64,000 bases of DNA from Gymnothorax reevesii. Taxonomy: Eukaryota > Chordata > Actinopteri > Anguilliformes > Muraenidae. This document shows, piece after piece, positions 1-11,220 of the stretch; position 1 is the first letter of the stretch, and each line of letters opens with the position of its first letter. The DNA lies in contig CM056576.1 in NCBI GenBank assembly GCA_029721435.1, positions 69,891,876-69,955,875 of the forward strand, given 5' to 3'. The translations under genes and the position numbers were made by a program. The notes below the pieces were generated by a model that saw nothing but the letters and a program-made list of their open reading frames with translations, was not told where the DNA came from and made no database searches.

Positions 1-1370
1 GCTAAAACTCGCACTGATTTTCAACCCGAGCCCAACCCGACCCGACACAAAAAGGAGGCAAGAGAAAAAGAATACAGTGGGTCTGTGTGACATAATTTGC
101 AATGGAAAAAAAAAACAATTCCTCTGTTACGCTATGGATTTGAGTGGAGCACAACATACATTTGGCTTTTGGCTGGAATTCTTAATAGGCCTACAACGTT
201 TAGGCGCTGTCTATTAATTGAACCTTAGCGTGATTTCTGATCTTTGCAACCAAACGAAATGGCATCAGGCAAAATATTGCAAACAGGCTGTTTTATTGGA
301 ACAAAATTAACATGACAGCGGCGCACTGGCGCTTATGCCTACTCTCCCATACAGTGTTGCGATATTCTGTCTACGAGGAAATTTTATTTTCCTTGCATAT
401 TTATTTCAAGATTGTTTTGGGGGGGCTTTTAGGGTATTTTTTCAACACAGCTTATAATGTAGGCCTAGGCGTATTTTTTCCCAAACTATGCAAAAACAAA
501 ATCGCGTCAACAGTGCCAGGGTTCAAGCGATTACGGCACGCTTCCTGGACACGGCCAGCCGAACTGAAGGTTCGCTCGCTTGTTGCGCTAGTTGCTGGGA
601 CGCAGAGAACTGCTTTGGCCACCATGGAGTTTAACACGATTATTCTTTGTCTTATGGTATGGTAATTAATAAGAGCAAGACTAAGTTTATGACCATACAT
701 GCTCCAGTAATGATAAGTTACCTCTTCGTTTGGGTGATATGTGTATAGAATGGTGTTATAGAAATGTATGTCTAAGAAGTGTCTTTATCGCCGACGGCAG
801 CACACGCTCGGCTGTCAGAGAACACGTAGCTGATAAACGGAAGCACCTCAACAAGTTGATTTTATTTTTGAATAAGAATCGTGATATGCCTTTCACTGTA
901 AAGTGGCGAAAAAAATGTTTTGCCTATGTGCTGTTTGGACCCACAGGTCAATAAAATTACTACTACTAGGCTACATAATATTTCGGTACTGACTGCAGAA
1001 TGATTTATAAGATGAGCTACAATTCAACCTTTAGATCCTTAGTCTAACTGTAGAGAATAAGCCGCGCACCACTGAGTGCGTGAACATCGAGAGTAGAAAG
1101 AGGGAGAGGGAGATTGGCATTCTATCCTGCTTAAGGTAGCGTTATATCGTTTGACAAGAGCATATTATCTAGGCTGTATGTCTAGAGCCCTCAAGTGGCC
1201 GATAGCCTATTATACTTTTTATTCGCAATTTCGTGGGAATTAGATGTCGCCACTGCTTGGCCCAACCCGCCCGCACCCGCTAAATGTTATTAAAATATTG
1301 ACCCGCCCTGCCAGACCCGCGGGTCAGCCCGCGGGACCCATGGGTTCCAGGCCGACCCGCGCATCACTAG
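1..1370 (-). mobile_element. hAT DNA transposon remnant, cut by window start
   Basis: Both ends of this stretch carry the same kind of CCCGACCC/CCCGCGGG-rich sequence: positions 24-50, and 1258-1368 ending at GCGCATCACTAG. This suggests terminal regions of one element. A minus-strand hAT dimerisation domain lies inside (see 452-700). The rest (700-1250) has no convincing frame, so the N-terminal part of the transposase is gone or unrecognisable. The left end may lie outside the window, and no 8-bp target duplication can be checked. Confidence 0.5.
452..700 (-). pseudogene. hAT transposase C-terminal dimerisation fragment
   Basis: An 82-codon minus-strand frame contains the hAT dimerisation signature: a TSER-TFSSAG core, then RNRLNP and a hydrophobic FLHSL segment. 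This is the usual C-terminal end of hAT (Ac/ZBED-like) transposases, which cut and paste DNA through an RNase H-like fold. Only the last part is present, and the catalytic DDE region and the BED zinc finger are not visible upstream. hAT-derived host genes such as ZBEDs share this motif, but the surrounding repeat ends and the short isolated frame favour a dead transposon. Confidence 0.7.
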
Positions 1371-1375
1371 TCTGC

Positions 1376-2286
1376 ATGGCCGTCAGCCAAGATGGAAGCC
1401 TCTTCTGGAGCTAGCCCACAAGAAAGCCCGAAAACAGTGTGTTGAAGACAACCAGTCCAAGAACATGAACTACTAGAACCATGTTCTGTGGTCTGACGAG
1501 ACCAAGATAAACTTGTTCGGCTCAGATGGTGTCCGGCATGTGTGGTGGCGCCCTGGTGAGAAGTATCAAAACAAGTGTGTACTGCCTACAGTCAAACATG
1601 GTGCTGACAGTTTCATAGTCTGGGGTTGCATGAGTGCTTCTGGTCCTGGGGAGCTGCACTTCATTAATGGAATAATGGATCCAACATGTACTGTGAGATT
1701 CTGAAGCAGAACATGACACCCTCCCATCAGAAACTGGGCCGCACGGCTGTTTTCCAACATGATAACAACCCGAAACACACCACCAAGATGACAACTGCCT
1801 TCCTGAAGAAGCTGAAGGTGATGGCGTGGCCAAGAATGTCAGACCTGAATCCCATTGAGCACCAGTGGGGCATCCTCAAGAGGAAGGTGGAGGAGCAGCA
1901 GGTATCCAACATCCACCAGCTCTGTGATGTTGTCATGGAGGAGTGGAGGATCCCAGCAACAAGCTGTGCAGCTCTGATGAATTCCATGCCTTGGAGAATC
2001 AAGGCAGTGCTGGACAACAATGGCTGTCACTCTAAATATTGACACTATGGACACAATTTGGCATGTTGACAGTAAGGTGTACTGACTTTTGTTGCCACCC
2101 ATTTTGGAAATAGTGACTGTTTGTTCAGTTATTTGGACAGTGCAGTAAATCTACACTGCTACACATATTGTGCAATGACCACTCTAGAATATATTCAGTT
2201 TTCATTTCTGTAACGTTGGCCCTTAAAAAGATATACTAAATAAATAGTCGAACTGTGAAGGGTGTACTCACTTTTGTGAGATACTG
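1376..2286 (+). mobile_element. Tc1-like DNA transposon, 5'-truncated
   Basis: The right terminal inverted repeat is present at about 2258-2286 (GTACTCACTTTTGTGAGATACTG) and is followed by TA, the Tc1/mariner target dinucleotide. The left terminal repeat and the DNA-binding part of the transposase are missing, because the hAT remnant abuts directly at about 1370. The interior is the transposase relic described separately. Confidence 0.8.
1400..2042 (+). pseudogene. Tc1-like transposase relic (catalytic half)
   Basis: Two plus-strand frames (1513-1704 and 1686-2042) join by a frameshift near 1690. The first holds a degenerate W-S-DE-KINLFG catalytic block and a GGC-type V-WGCMSASGPG block. 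The second holds FQHDNNPKHT, the second catalytic Asp in its usual setting, then MSDLNPIEHQWGILKR, the third acidic region, and a C-terminal tail ending in a stop. A frameshift, a stop before 1513 and the absent N-terminal helix-turn-helix make it non-functional. The family assignment is strong because of the NPIEH and DN-PKHT motifs. Confidence 0.85.
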
Positions 2287-2593
2287 TATAATAGTCCAAA
2301 CCACAGAAGCAAAGCGAGATAAAAAAGGGAGGAGAAACTCAAACAATAAGAAGATAGAAAGTCATACAAAACCTGACTACAGATATCTTCGGTCTTAGTG
2401 CGAAGCTAAACACAGACAGTCTAGCGAAGGATGCATGCCGGACATCCCGCTTGTATAGATTCTGGGGAAGCGCCGCCCCAGCTCAATCAACCAGCTGGGC
2501 AAAGAATTCAATGGGGCAGGAATTCGATATTGTCCCGGGACAAGAGCCGCAAAGAAAGGTCCAAACAACACTCACACCTCACAAACCATGACA
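2287..2593 (-). repeat. 3' LTR of the minus-strand gypsy element
   Basis: Read on the minus strand it begins TGTCATGGTTTG (2593 downwards) and ends near GGACTATTATA (2287). It aligns with 7090-7379: both contain AAGCAAAGCGAGATA, GAAAGTCATACAAAACCTGA and GCCCCAGCTCAATCA. Many substitutions and small indels separate the two copies, so the insertion is old. Confidence 0.75.
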
Positions 2594-3337
2594 GGACCCT
2601 CTCTAAGGAACAGCTCCAGAATTTCCAAGAGAGCCCTGCACATGGAATTCAGAAATGAGGGTAGGATCCAGGATATCCTGAGAAGGAATCCAACACCGCT
2701 CCTCAGGATCATAACTAATCTACTAAAAAATGAGCTCCACGACCCACACGCCTCTCGACTAAAATACGACGCACAGTATAAACCGGCTCCCCTTCAATCA
2801 TCCGCGGCGGCGGGGGTTTGTCGACCAGAGCCAGGACTTAAGTGCTAACCGGTTTGAGCCTGGAGAAATGAAAAGAACGGTAGATCTGTAAGAATCTTGG
2901 GAGCTTCTAACGGACTGTGACCGGATTGAAACTTCGCACAATTTTAAAAGGAACAATAAAGCAGGGAGCCAATTTCAGTGACTCCACTCTCAAGGGCAGG
3001 ACCTGCGTGGAAAACCAGAGCCTTTAGCTAACCCTTCTATCTGTGGCGGTTTCCATCCAGAGCGCAAGAAGGAGGAACGGACCCTGGCTCAAACTGACCG
3101 ACAATGCAGAACAAAGTAATTAACCAACGGAACTTCTGAATCCCTGTCAGTCTCAGGAAACAGTGGAGGCTGATCACCCAACTGAGCCTCAAACGGGGAA
3201 AGACCTGTGGAGGAGTTACCCAGTGAATTGTGGGAGTATTCGGCCCATGCTAAAATGGACTCCATGAAGATGGGTTGTCAGCCACCAAACATCGAAGAGT
3301 TTTCTCCAAAGACTGGTTGGTTCACTCAGTCTGCCCG

Positions 3338-3937
3338 TTAGTCTCTGGGTGGAAACCCGAGGAAAGGCTCGCGGTGGCCCACAACTGGTTGCAAAACACA
3401 CGCCAGAATTAGGCCGTAAATGGGGGCCCCAGTCAGAAACCATATCTTGAGGATGGCATGCAGCTGGAAAACATAGTTCACAACAAGGAGGGCAGTCTCT
3501 CGCACCGAAGGCAGCTTGGGCAGCGTGATAAAGTGGGCGGCCTTAGAAACACAGTCAACCATGACCAAGATGACCGTGATGCCATCCGAAACAGGCAGCC
3601 CCTTAACAAAATCAAGAGCGATATGGCTCCATGGGCACTTAAGGATGCGCAACAGCCGCAGCAGACCAGAGGGGGGGAGGTAGGAAGTCTTGTTCCTAGC
3701 ACAAATACAGCACGGTGATACAAACTCCCAGATGTCCTCCATCATGCTGGACCACCAAAAACGTCGGGATAAGAACTTAGTCCAATGAACCTCCGGGTAA
3801 CCAGCTAGATGGGAAGAATGCCCCCACAAGAGAACTTGGGACCGCACTGCTAAAGGAACAAATAAACAGCCAAGCAGCTCCCAACCAGGAACGGGATCAT
3901 TTATCAATGCCTCCGTCCAACAGACACGATGTCCCAC
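3338..3937 (-). pseudogene. Gypsy integrase relic
   Basis: A minus-strand frame of 199 codons shows an HHCC-like zinc domain (WGHSSHLAGYPEVHW, then FVSPCCICARNK), with one Cys context altered, followed by the core start [17 protein letters not shown] containing the first catalytic Asp. Downstream of about 3450 the sequence drifts. The second Asp and the Glu expected for the D,D-35-E triad lie in decayed sequence. The integrase inserted the cDNA of this family, and this copy is dead. Confidence 0.8.
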
Positions 3938-4371
3938 TGAATGGGAGCAATAATTTGAGCTGCCGGGATAACCGGCTCAGGAAAAGGGTCACGACCGGAG
4001 CGATCGTGAATCTGCAATAAAACGTCGGGCTTGATGTTTTCTGACCTTGGGCGATAGGTTAACGTAAAGTTTAAGTGGTTGAAAAACAGCGACCACCGCA
4101 TCTGCCGAGAATTACGTCGTGTAGTCTGTTGTATGTATTGGAGATTTTTATGATCCATCTAAACCAGAAACGGCTGTTCAGCCCCCTCCAACCAATGGCG
4201 CCACTCTTTTAACACCAACTTGACAGCCAACAACTCCCGGTACCCAATGCTACAATTTTGTTCGTCCGCCGACAATGACCAGGAGAAGTAGGCGCATGGG
4301 TGCAACTTATTGGGGGCGCTGGGACAAAATGGCACCTTCCCCAACTTCCGACGCATCCACCTCCGCAACAA
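3904..4371 (-). pseudogene. Gypsy RNase H relic
   Basis: Two minus-strand frames carry the RNase H part of pol. The 4159-4371 frame has [16 protein letters not shown] and [21 protein letters not shown]. The 3904-4158 frame continues with DHKNLQYIQ and FNHLNFTLTYRPRSENIKPDVLL. This order matches residues about 850-950 of the intact copy in this window. A stop at their junction and the degraded final block (LSR replaced by LLQ) show inactivation. Confidence 0.8.
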
Positions 4372-4425
4372 ATGGGAGGGAGAGGTCGGGCAAAATGAGA
4401 ATGGATTCTGAACTCAATCGTTTCT

Positions 4426-5177
4426 TTAACTCCTGAAAAGGAGCCTCAGCTGACAGACACTAAGCAAACGACAGGGAGGTATTTTGCTTAGTAAGCAGAA
4501 AATATGGGCAGCTGGCATGCTAAAATTAAGGAAAAATCTCCTATAAAAATGAGCAAACCCCAAAAACCGTTGCATCTTCTTAACGTTTTGAGGAGCAGGC
4601 CAATCCCTGACTGCTGACGCTTTGCCAGGATCCATGCAGACCGATCCTTCCGAAATAATGAAGTCAAGAAACGAAACTGTCTTGGCATGAAAAATGCATT
4701 TCTCAGCCTTGACAAAAAGCTTGGCTTTGAGGAGGGCCACAAGCACTTGTCTGACGTGTTGTTTATGCTCCGAGAGAGTTGAAGAGAAAATCAGAGGAAG
4801 ACAAGGACGAATCTCTCCAACATCTCTCATAGGACGCCATTAACGAGTACCTGGAACACAGAGGGGCTGTTAACCAATCCGAACGGCATGACCAAATATT
4901 CGCAGTACCCATCATATGTATTAATTGCGGTTTTCTACTCATTCCCCTCCCGGATCCGAACTAAGTTATAAGCATTCCGGAGGTCTAGCTTAGTAAAAAA
5001 TGACACCTCCAGCAGACATTCAAATGCGGAATTCATCAACGGAAGTGGGTATCGGTTTTTAATTGTGATTTTATTCAAGCCCCTGTAATCAATACAGGAT
5101 CTCAGACCGCCATCTTTTTTTGCCCACAAAAAAGAACCCCGCTCCGGCACGAGATGTGAAGGGCCGAATAAATCCAT
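4426..5177 (-). pseudogene. Gypsy reverse transcriptase relic
   Basis: The 4935-5177 frame holds the N-terminal RT block [28 protein letters not shown] followed by [16 protein letters not shown], which carries the first catalytic Asp (LDL). The 4426-4830 frame holds the RT thumb/connection region ([32 protein letters not shown], then [12 protein letters not shown]). The YxDD block between them (about 4830-4930) falls in a frameshifted, corrupted stretch. Enzyme activity is therefore lost. Confidence 0.82.
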
Positions 5178-5283
5178 TAGCCAGAGCCTGCTGAATATAT
5201 TCTCGCATAGCCTTCCGTTCAGGCCCTGACAGCGAGTATAACGAACCCCTGTGGGGAGTGGTACCCAGATGGAGATTACCTCC

Positions 5284-6326
5284 TCATCGCGCGTTCGATT
5301 GAGAGATCAAAGTTGAGGGCTGTTGCTTGCTAAAAACCTCTGTGAGATCAGCATAATCATCAGGGACATTAGGAGGCAGACAAAAGTTCAGAGCAGCCCT
5401 GCAGCCAATTCTCGCCCTGTTCGACACCTGCCCACTCTTAGTCAGATTCCAAGTCAGAGAAATCCTCCGAATGGCAATCCTCCTCTGGCTGCCGCCAGTC
5501 AAACTGAGGATCCCACTCCAACCTCTCCTCCGCCCCTTTCTGTAGATTAGGAGGGTTGTGTGAGACTAACTCCCCAGAATCACTCAAGGCATCAGCCTCC
5601 CCCATAGGTTGATGCCCGAGATGACACGCCAAACTATCCCTACAGTGGGACCTACAATCAGTCCCCCATTGAACGATCAGATTATCCTGACTTACCCAAA
5701 TGATATGACACCTATGTTCCCGTGGCCACGAGTGTCCTAAAATGACAGGGAAAACAGGAGAACTGATAATAAAAAACCGGACCTCCTCAGAATGGCCACC
5801 AAAAGAGATGAACATAGTCATCAGAAACTTCAGTTATAAATCCACTTCCCTGCGGGCGACCGTCCAAAGATCTGACAGCGTGAACGTAAAAGAGGGCTGA
5901 TTGGAATGGAATGTCTCCTAGCCCACTCTGCATCCATAAAACAGTCCACAACTCCAGAGTCCACAAAAGCTTCGTTAAGTATTCTCTGTCTCCCCGCAGT
6001 CAATTATACAGGGATTGAAGTTCCGAAGGGAAATTGGGTCTGTCCCACTAGCGCCCCCTATAACGGTAGAGGGACTTCCCGTTTCCCTGAAGCTCAGGGC
6101 ACCATGGACAGATATGTCCCAGTTTGTTACAATTATAGCAGATTTTACGTCTGCGAACGGGCTTACGAGCCCGGCTCTCATATGAGCCATCAACCTGCAT
6201 ATACTCACCCAGAGTGGAATTTTCAGTGGGCAGAATGGGAGCTGTATGCATGCTGAAAGAAGCATAAGCCCCATTACCAGCAAGAGTCAATGCAGTACAT
6301 TTCTCCCTGTTACGTGCAATTATCAA
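5284..6326 (-). pseudogene. Gypsy nucleocapsid knuckle and protease relic
   Basis: Near 6110-6170 a minus-strand frame encodes ICYNCNKLGHICPWCPE, a CX2CX4HX4C nucleocapsid zinc knuckle. Downstream (5438-5821) lies protease-domain sequence with FPVILGHSWPREH, matching the [11 protein letters not shown] block of the intact element here. The DSGA catalytic loop is not intact in any frame between 5820 and 5950. The segment 5284-5440 continues toward RT with a spacer containing YADLTEVFSKQQ. Confidence 0.72.
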
Positions 6327-6419
6327 TTTGCACCACGGTGCAAACCAACGAATCTAGAGACAAACAAGCTCCAATATAGCCAGAGCATCCTGAACCTCCT
6401 CCTTCTGGCCAGCCTATCT

Positions 6420-6838
6420 CTATCGCCAAGGAGCAAAATTTGATTGAAAACGCAGTGACACTCTCAGAGCCCTGCCGCGTCCTGACCATTGAACATCCTG
6501 ATCAAACGCCGATACCATTTCTCTAAACAGAGTCTCCACAGTATTCACTACCGGTGAATTAGATCGAATAAGTGGGCAGACCCAAGTGTGTGCTGTGTCG
6601 GTCAACAGGGATAAAATAAATGAGACCCCATGCTCTTCATTCACAAACCGTGAAGGCTGCGCTTTAAAAAAAAAATCTTTACATCTTCCTGCCTCGCCTC
6701 CATATCTTGGGGGTAACTTAAGCTTTGACTCTCGGGGAAGATGTCCGGACTGTGCTTGTGCAACATTTTGTGTGATTTGTCTGAACAAGGATCTAATACT
6801 CTCAGTGAGAGTGAACAGAACGTTCTCCTGTCTCTCCA
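6420..6838 (-). pseudogene. Gypsy Gag relic
   Basis: From an ATG at 6838 (MERQENVLFTLTESI) the minus-strand frame reads through LKLPPRYGGEAGRCKDFF, matching the [16 protein letters not shown] block of the intact sushi-like Gag at 29854-34140, then through WVCPLIRSNSP and a helical region similar to the capsid core. The frame continues upstream into 7169 without a likely start, because 6839-7089 is leader. Gag assembles the cytoplasmic particle in which reverse transcription occurs. Confidence 0.75.
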
Positions 6839-7089
6839 TGGCATTCACCTGAAGGCGCACTCTCTCCGCCAACCCTTGCCATAACCAGAGAGAACAGCTT
6901 GTTGGTGAGCCACAACTTTCACTAATGCGGCTGATGCTGACGACTCCATGTCGGCTAGAGTGTTCTGTAATGGCTGGATGTATACGGAGGCCAAATGCAA
7001 CGACCAGAGAGAAAGAGAGTAGCATAAACACAGTACAAACACAGAGAATAATACAGACTAAACGCAAGTACTCGCGCTTCAAAAGGTCG

Positions 7090-7379
7090 TATAATCGTCC
7101 GAACCACGGAAGCAAAGCGAGATAGAAAAAGGGAGAAGAAACTTCAATAATTAGAAGATAGAAAGTCATACAAAACCTGACTACAGATATTTTCAGCTAT
7201 AGTGAGAAGCAAAAAACAGACACTCTAGCAAAGGGGGCGTGCCGGACTACCAGCTTATAAAGAGTCTGGGAAAGCACTGCCCCAGCTCAATCAGCCAGCT
7301 GTGTAAAGAATTTGATAGTCCGGGGTGAGAGCCGCAAACAACAGTCCAAACAACACGCACACCAAAATAAACCATGACA
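7090..7379 (-). repeat. 5' LTR of the minus-strand gypsy element
   Basis: On the minus strand it runs from TGTCATGGTTTAT at 7379 down to GGACGATTATA near 7090, and aligns with the copy at 2287-2593. The leader below it (7089 downwards) does not show a standard TGG-type tRNA primer site that I can recognise. Confidence 0.7.
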
Positions 7380-7384
7380 GCAAG

Positions 7385-9057
7385 GAGGGAAGGACAGCAA
7401 CCCTACGCCCTTTTCCCAGCAAAACACAATACCCTCCAAAGACAGGTGAGAGGCGTGGTTGCCGAGTAGGAGAGGCACCTTTGAATCTGGCAACGGGTTG
7501 CTGTGGCTCACAAAGTGCTTCCTGAAAATCAGGAAATCAGCCTCTTGCATCAAACGAGACCCACTGCAAGATCCCATCCCAAGATCCCACGGGCCCATCA
7601 CGCAAAGAATGGTCATGATATTTTTTTCTTGGGAACACAAAGTGAGGTGGAATGTGGTTCCCTTGGGCATTAACTGCCACTGCTAATGCGACTAATTATT
7701 ACTCTCTGAGCAGATGTCATCACTCCCACCTGCTTCCTCCCACGTCTTGCAACAACCTTGTCAGGGACTTGTACTGTGACGGTCCTGGTCTAATCCACAT
7801 TCACATCCAGATGTCTCTGGCCTGGAAGTGGTACCGCTCCATAACAGTGGAAAGGTTTTCAAAGCTTTTTCCCTACATTGGTGGTATTGAAGCTTGTTGC
7901 CCATGAGAGGCTCCTGGCCTGTGGTCAGTGGATGGAGAGGCTTTTGCTCCAGTCCATAAATTTGGCAAACCAGTCCTTCCCTGCCATCTGATGGTCATCC
8001 CAATTTTTGTAATATGTGCAGTTATGCTGTTTGGTCAGCTGGTGTGCAAGCTTTCAGACCAGAAGATCATGCAGAGCACAATGTCTTAACATATTAATAA
8101 TGATTTTAATCACACATTAACATTATTCATTAACATTACATGAACATTATAACATGGCTTTAAACTGATTATTAGTCTTTATCTGTTTTCAGTGATTTTC
8201 CCTCAATAAAGATATTTTAACTCTCCCTTTTAGGTATAGCTAACTCTCTTTGTTAAGACGAGAAATAAAATGCATTTGAACGCAAAAAAAGTATGCATTT
8301 CAATCTTTTTCAGTTAAACAAGCATGAAGCACCGGTTTGATGGCTTGGTTTGCAGGATGTGACAAAAAAAGCAGAAAATTCACATTAGTTTTTCATGAAG
8401 AGTTGCATATTGAGTCAGGAGAATTAAACATTCTATCGAATTTGTTATTCACTCGCCTCAACATTTCATTATAAGGGAAACTGTGTACCGGCAATGGATT
8501 ATTCTTGTTGTTAGAAAACATGTTAAACAAGAACAACGATTGAAATCAGGTCAATCTCATCCGTTTCAAGGGATGTTTTCAGCCCCCTCGGTTTTCCGTC
8601 CACTGGCCACCACTGACCATAAATGATAAAAAAAATCAGCATGTTACAATTCATTAGATACACATTTGGCATCATACATGGGTAATACAGCTTTCTTGCG
8701 TCGTGACTACTCAGATTCTGTTCGTTGGCAAACATCAGTATTTGCAAAGCCAATTGCGCTGGAAACATTCACCATTGCTTGGCATTTGCCTCCACATTCA
8801 AGTCACTGGGATGAATGATTTGTTAGCTAGCATGCTATCGCTTTTGGCCAGTAAAGAAATGCGTCACACGTTTAACTGTAATTGTAAGCACCTCGAATTT
8901 ATTAATTTAATGGTGAAAAGCACTAGCATGATAGCTAGCTAATTATTAATTCCATTGGCTCGAACAGACTGCCAAAAATAAGCCAATATTTTTCCATTTT
9001 CCAAATAATATGACACTGATATTCATGGGATAAGTAGGATCTGAAATTCGTGAGCAC
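7385..9057. other. No gene seen; AT-rich spacer with unclassified sequence
   Basis: 7385-7690 has overlapping frames on both strands but no recognisable motif. 7700-8090 is less AT-rich and could be an old LINE or transposase fragment, but I recognise no domain. 8090-9057 is AT-rich with short frames only. I see no RNA gene or splice-bounded exon here. Confidence 0.5.
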
Positions 9058-9062
9058 GAGAT

Positions 9063-10456
9063 TGTGAGGGTGCGTTCCAGAAACACATGTGAGTACCAGG
9101 AAGTGCAGCAAAATTGGTCTTATTGAACTTAGGGATGGAAACCCCGGCAGGATTGCAGGCAACCGTACAAAGTCCAGAATCCAAAAACACAATCTAGAGG
9201 GCCAGAAACGGTTCGTTACCAGGGCAGCAATCAGAAGTCTCAAGGTCAGGCAAACCAGGTTCAGTACACAGGCAAAGTATTATCATAGGCAGAGGCAGAA
9301 TCAAAATCTGGGACGTTCCAGTCAGAAGTATAACGCAATGAATACAGGGCATGAACAGAGTAGCACGAGCAGACAAGAAAAAATCGTTCTGACAAGGGTT
9401 GGCTGTGATCTGACTGCTTAAATACACATACGTGAAGTCACATGCTATAATAGGGAAAAGGTGAGCTGGATCAGACTAATTGTATCCCCCGAACGAGTTC
9501 GGAGGATACTATCGATTTGGCCTCGTCACGCGTCCACGACTGCCGCGTCCGCAGAGATTTTCTTGTGAACGCTCTACAGCCCACATAAGTGCACCGATTC
9601 GTTTCAAATTTTGCAGGGACATGTATTATGGTAAGTTCACGACACCTATTGATTTTGGGTACTCTGGGACCATCTGGGCCCAACTGGGGGGCCTTTGGGT
9701 GATACATGTGCACGGTTGCCGAGTGCTCTAGTTAACAGGGGAATGAACAACAGGAAGTTCCTAACCACATGAAATTGGCGAAAGCCAAAACGCGGACAAG
9801 GATTACACAGACAGCCAATGACAAACAAACGGCTCTGGTTAAGGAGTTCTAAAGTGCACAGAGAGTGAGAGGCAGAACAGTGTTTAACAAGGTGCGGAAA
9901 ATCTGCCGAATTGCAGCAAAGTAAAGGAAGGCAAGGCAAGGGGTGAGTGAAGGCAAGGGACGGAGATAGGAACAGAGCGAGTACTGACAGCGCGTTAGTA
10001 AATAGTAATGTGCAGCTATACAATCCCTTAGTGCTTGTTAGTAAGTTAGTACTATAAACAATGTTAGATATTGTTAGTAATTTATTCAAAATAATAAACT
10101 GTTAGTATTTATTAGTAAAGATAGAACAGCAAGGCGGAGGAAGCAAACAAGATTGGAAGGAATAATTGAAAACCCAGAAAGCATGAAATCACCTGAAAAC
10201 GTGGCACGCAAAACTGGGGAACAAAACAGTCTCAACACATATGACCAGACAAGGGAGACAATGTGCAATGCATGGCATGGAGAAATACAGAAACCAGAAT
10301 GATAATCTAAACAGTGACTATGAGAAATGGCAAGAAAAGGACATGGAATGACAAGACGGGAAATATACAAAACATGACATGGAATAAAGTAAAACATGGC
10401 CTGGCGAAAGCAGAATGCTAACAAAACATGGACTGGCAAAAAGCAGGATCATGACA
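9063..10456 (-). mobile_element. Solo LTR of a Ty3/Gypsy-type element
   Basis: The segment is bounded by a 5-bp direct repeat GAGAT (9058-9062 and 10457-10461). Read on the minus strand it begins TGTCATGATCCTGC and ends CGCACCCTCACA, the TG...CA form of an LTR. A TATA-like TATTTAAG (minus strand, 9417-9424) precedes the presumed RNA start. No internal coding region lies beside it, so it is a solo LTR left by LTR-LTR recombination. Its promoter-distal part shares stretches with the other solo LTR, for example the 18-mer at 10010-10027, which is also at 52729-52746. Confidence 0.82.
9480..9735. other. GC-rich segment inside the solo LTR, possibly a secondary insertion
   Basis: This block (GTATCCCCCGAACGAGTTCG at 9481 to about GTGCTCTAG at 9732) differs in base composition from the rest of the LTR and contains frames on both strands with no recognisable protein. 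It begins with a small hairpin, CCGAACGAGTTCGG. It may be a short transposon inserted into the U3 region. I could not define terminal repeats or a clear target duplication. Confidence 0.35.
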
Positions 10457-10461
10457 GAGAT

Positions 10462-11220
10462 ACCTGCACAAAATTCAACCTTTCTCGAATGTTACATGAA
10501 AATATACTTAACAGCACTTATCTTTCCGCGATTTATTTAACATCGCCAATTTAACAGAGGAGATCACCCACATATTGACATTTGCAAAGCTTGCAGCTCA
10601 CTTTGGACATTCCAGTTTATGGGCCACTGAATTAGAGCGGTCTAAACATTCGAGACGTTTCATACTGCCGCTGAAGCCCATCTGAGGCCGCCATGAACCA
10701 CCTCGGAAAGCGGTGTAAAATTTTAGTCTGGTCTCATGACCCTTTCATACTGGGATTTAGAGCGCTTCAGGGCCGCCTCTGAAGTGCTATAACCCCCAGT
10801 AGAAAAGTGGTATGAGATATGGATCATTCGCAGTTCGATTCTGCCCTCTGCTGGACTTCTTCCAGGCCTCGGCATTATTATTGTTCAGATTAAGATTGAT
10901 ACAACAGTAAGACAAATCTATTTTTTCTGCATCAAACTCAGTGAAAGAATTTTCGGTATGGTAGTTGGTACAGTCATTTAAACCAGCTCCAAAAGAGCAC
11001 ATTTAGCGCAGCAAAGACCAGTCCTTTTTGCAGGGCCCGTCCAAGAGAACACCTTTCAGTAAAAATGGCAAAGCAGGAAAAATTGCCCAAGCTCCTATTC
11101 CAGTGTATACCAGCAACTATTCGCACTAGCTCAATATATTTACGATCGTATCTACAACAAGAGAAATATTGGTATGAAAATAGAGCTAGTTAAGTACAAA
11201 GAAATGAAAGTGATGTCCCC
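10462..11220. other. No gene seen; unclassified spacer
   Basis: AT-rich non-coding sequence. 10640-10800 contains two similar phrases (TTTCATACTG at 10656 and 10744), hinting at a degenerate duplication. No coding or RNA signature is visible. Confidence 0.4.

Larger units (their letters stand above)
2287..7379 (-). mobile_element. Decayed sushi-like Ty3/Gypsy chromovirus, minus strand
   Basis: Related LTRs lie at 2287-2593 (3') and about 7090-7379 (5'). Between them, on the minus strand, come gag, a CCHC knuckle, protease-like sequence, reverse transcriptase, RNase H and integrase in the canonical Ty3/Gypsy order. Every domain is broken by frameshifts and stops. Protein similarity is visible by eye to the intact element at 29854-34140 (shared gag [18 protein letters not shown] and integrase W-SHIALDFV blocks). 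The 3' LTR abuts the Tc1 terminus at 2286. I could not find a matching target duplication, which suggests rearrangement or old age. Confidence 0.85.

Noticed and set aside
2280..7384. Target duplication around the old minus-strand gypsy element
   Set aside because: The flanks GATAC and GCAAG differ and the left LTR abuts a Tc1 terminus, so no duplication can be claimed.
9480..9731. 83-codon plus frame and its 80-codon minus counterpart
   Set aside because: Both come from a short GC-rich block, overlap each other, and show no domain.
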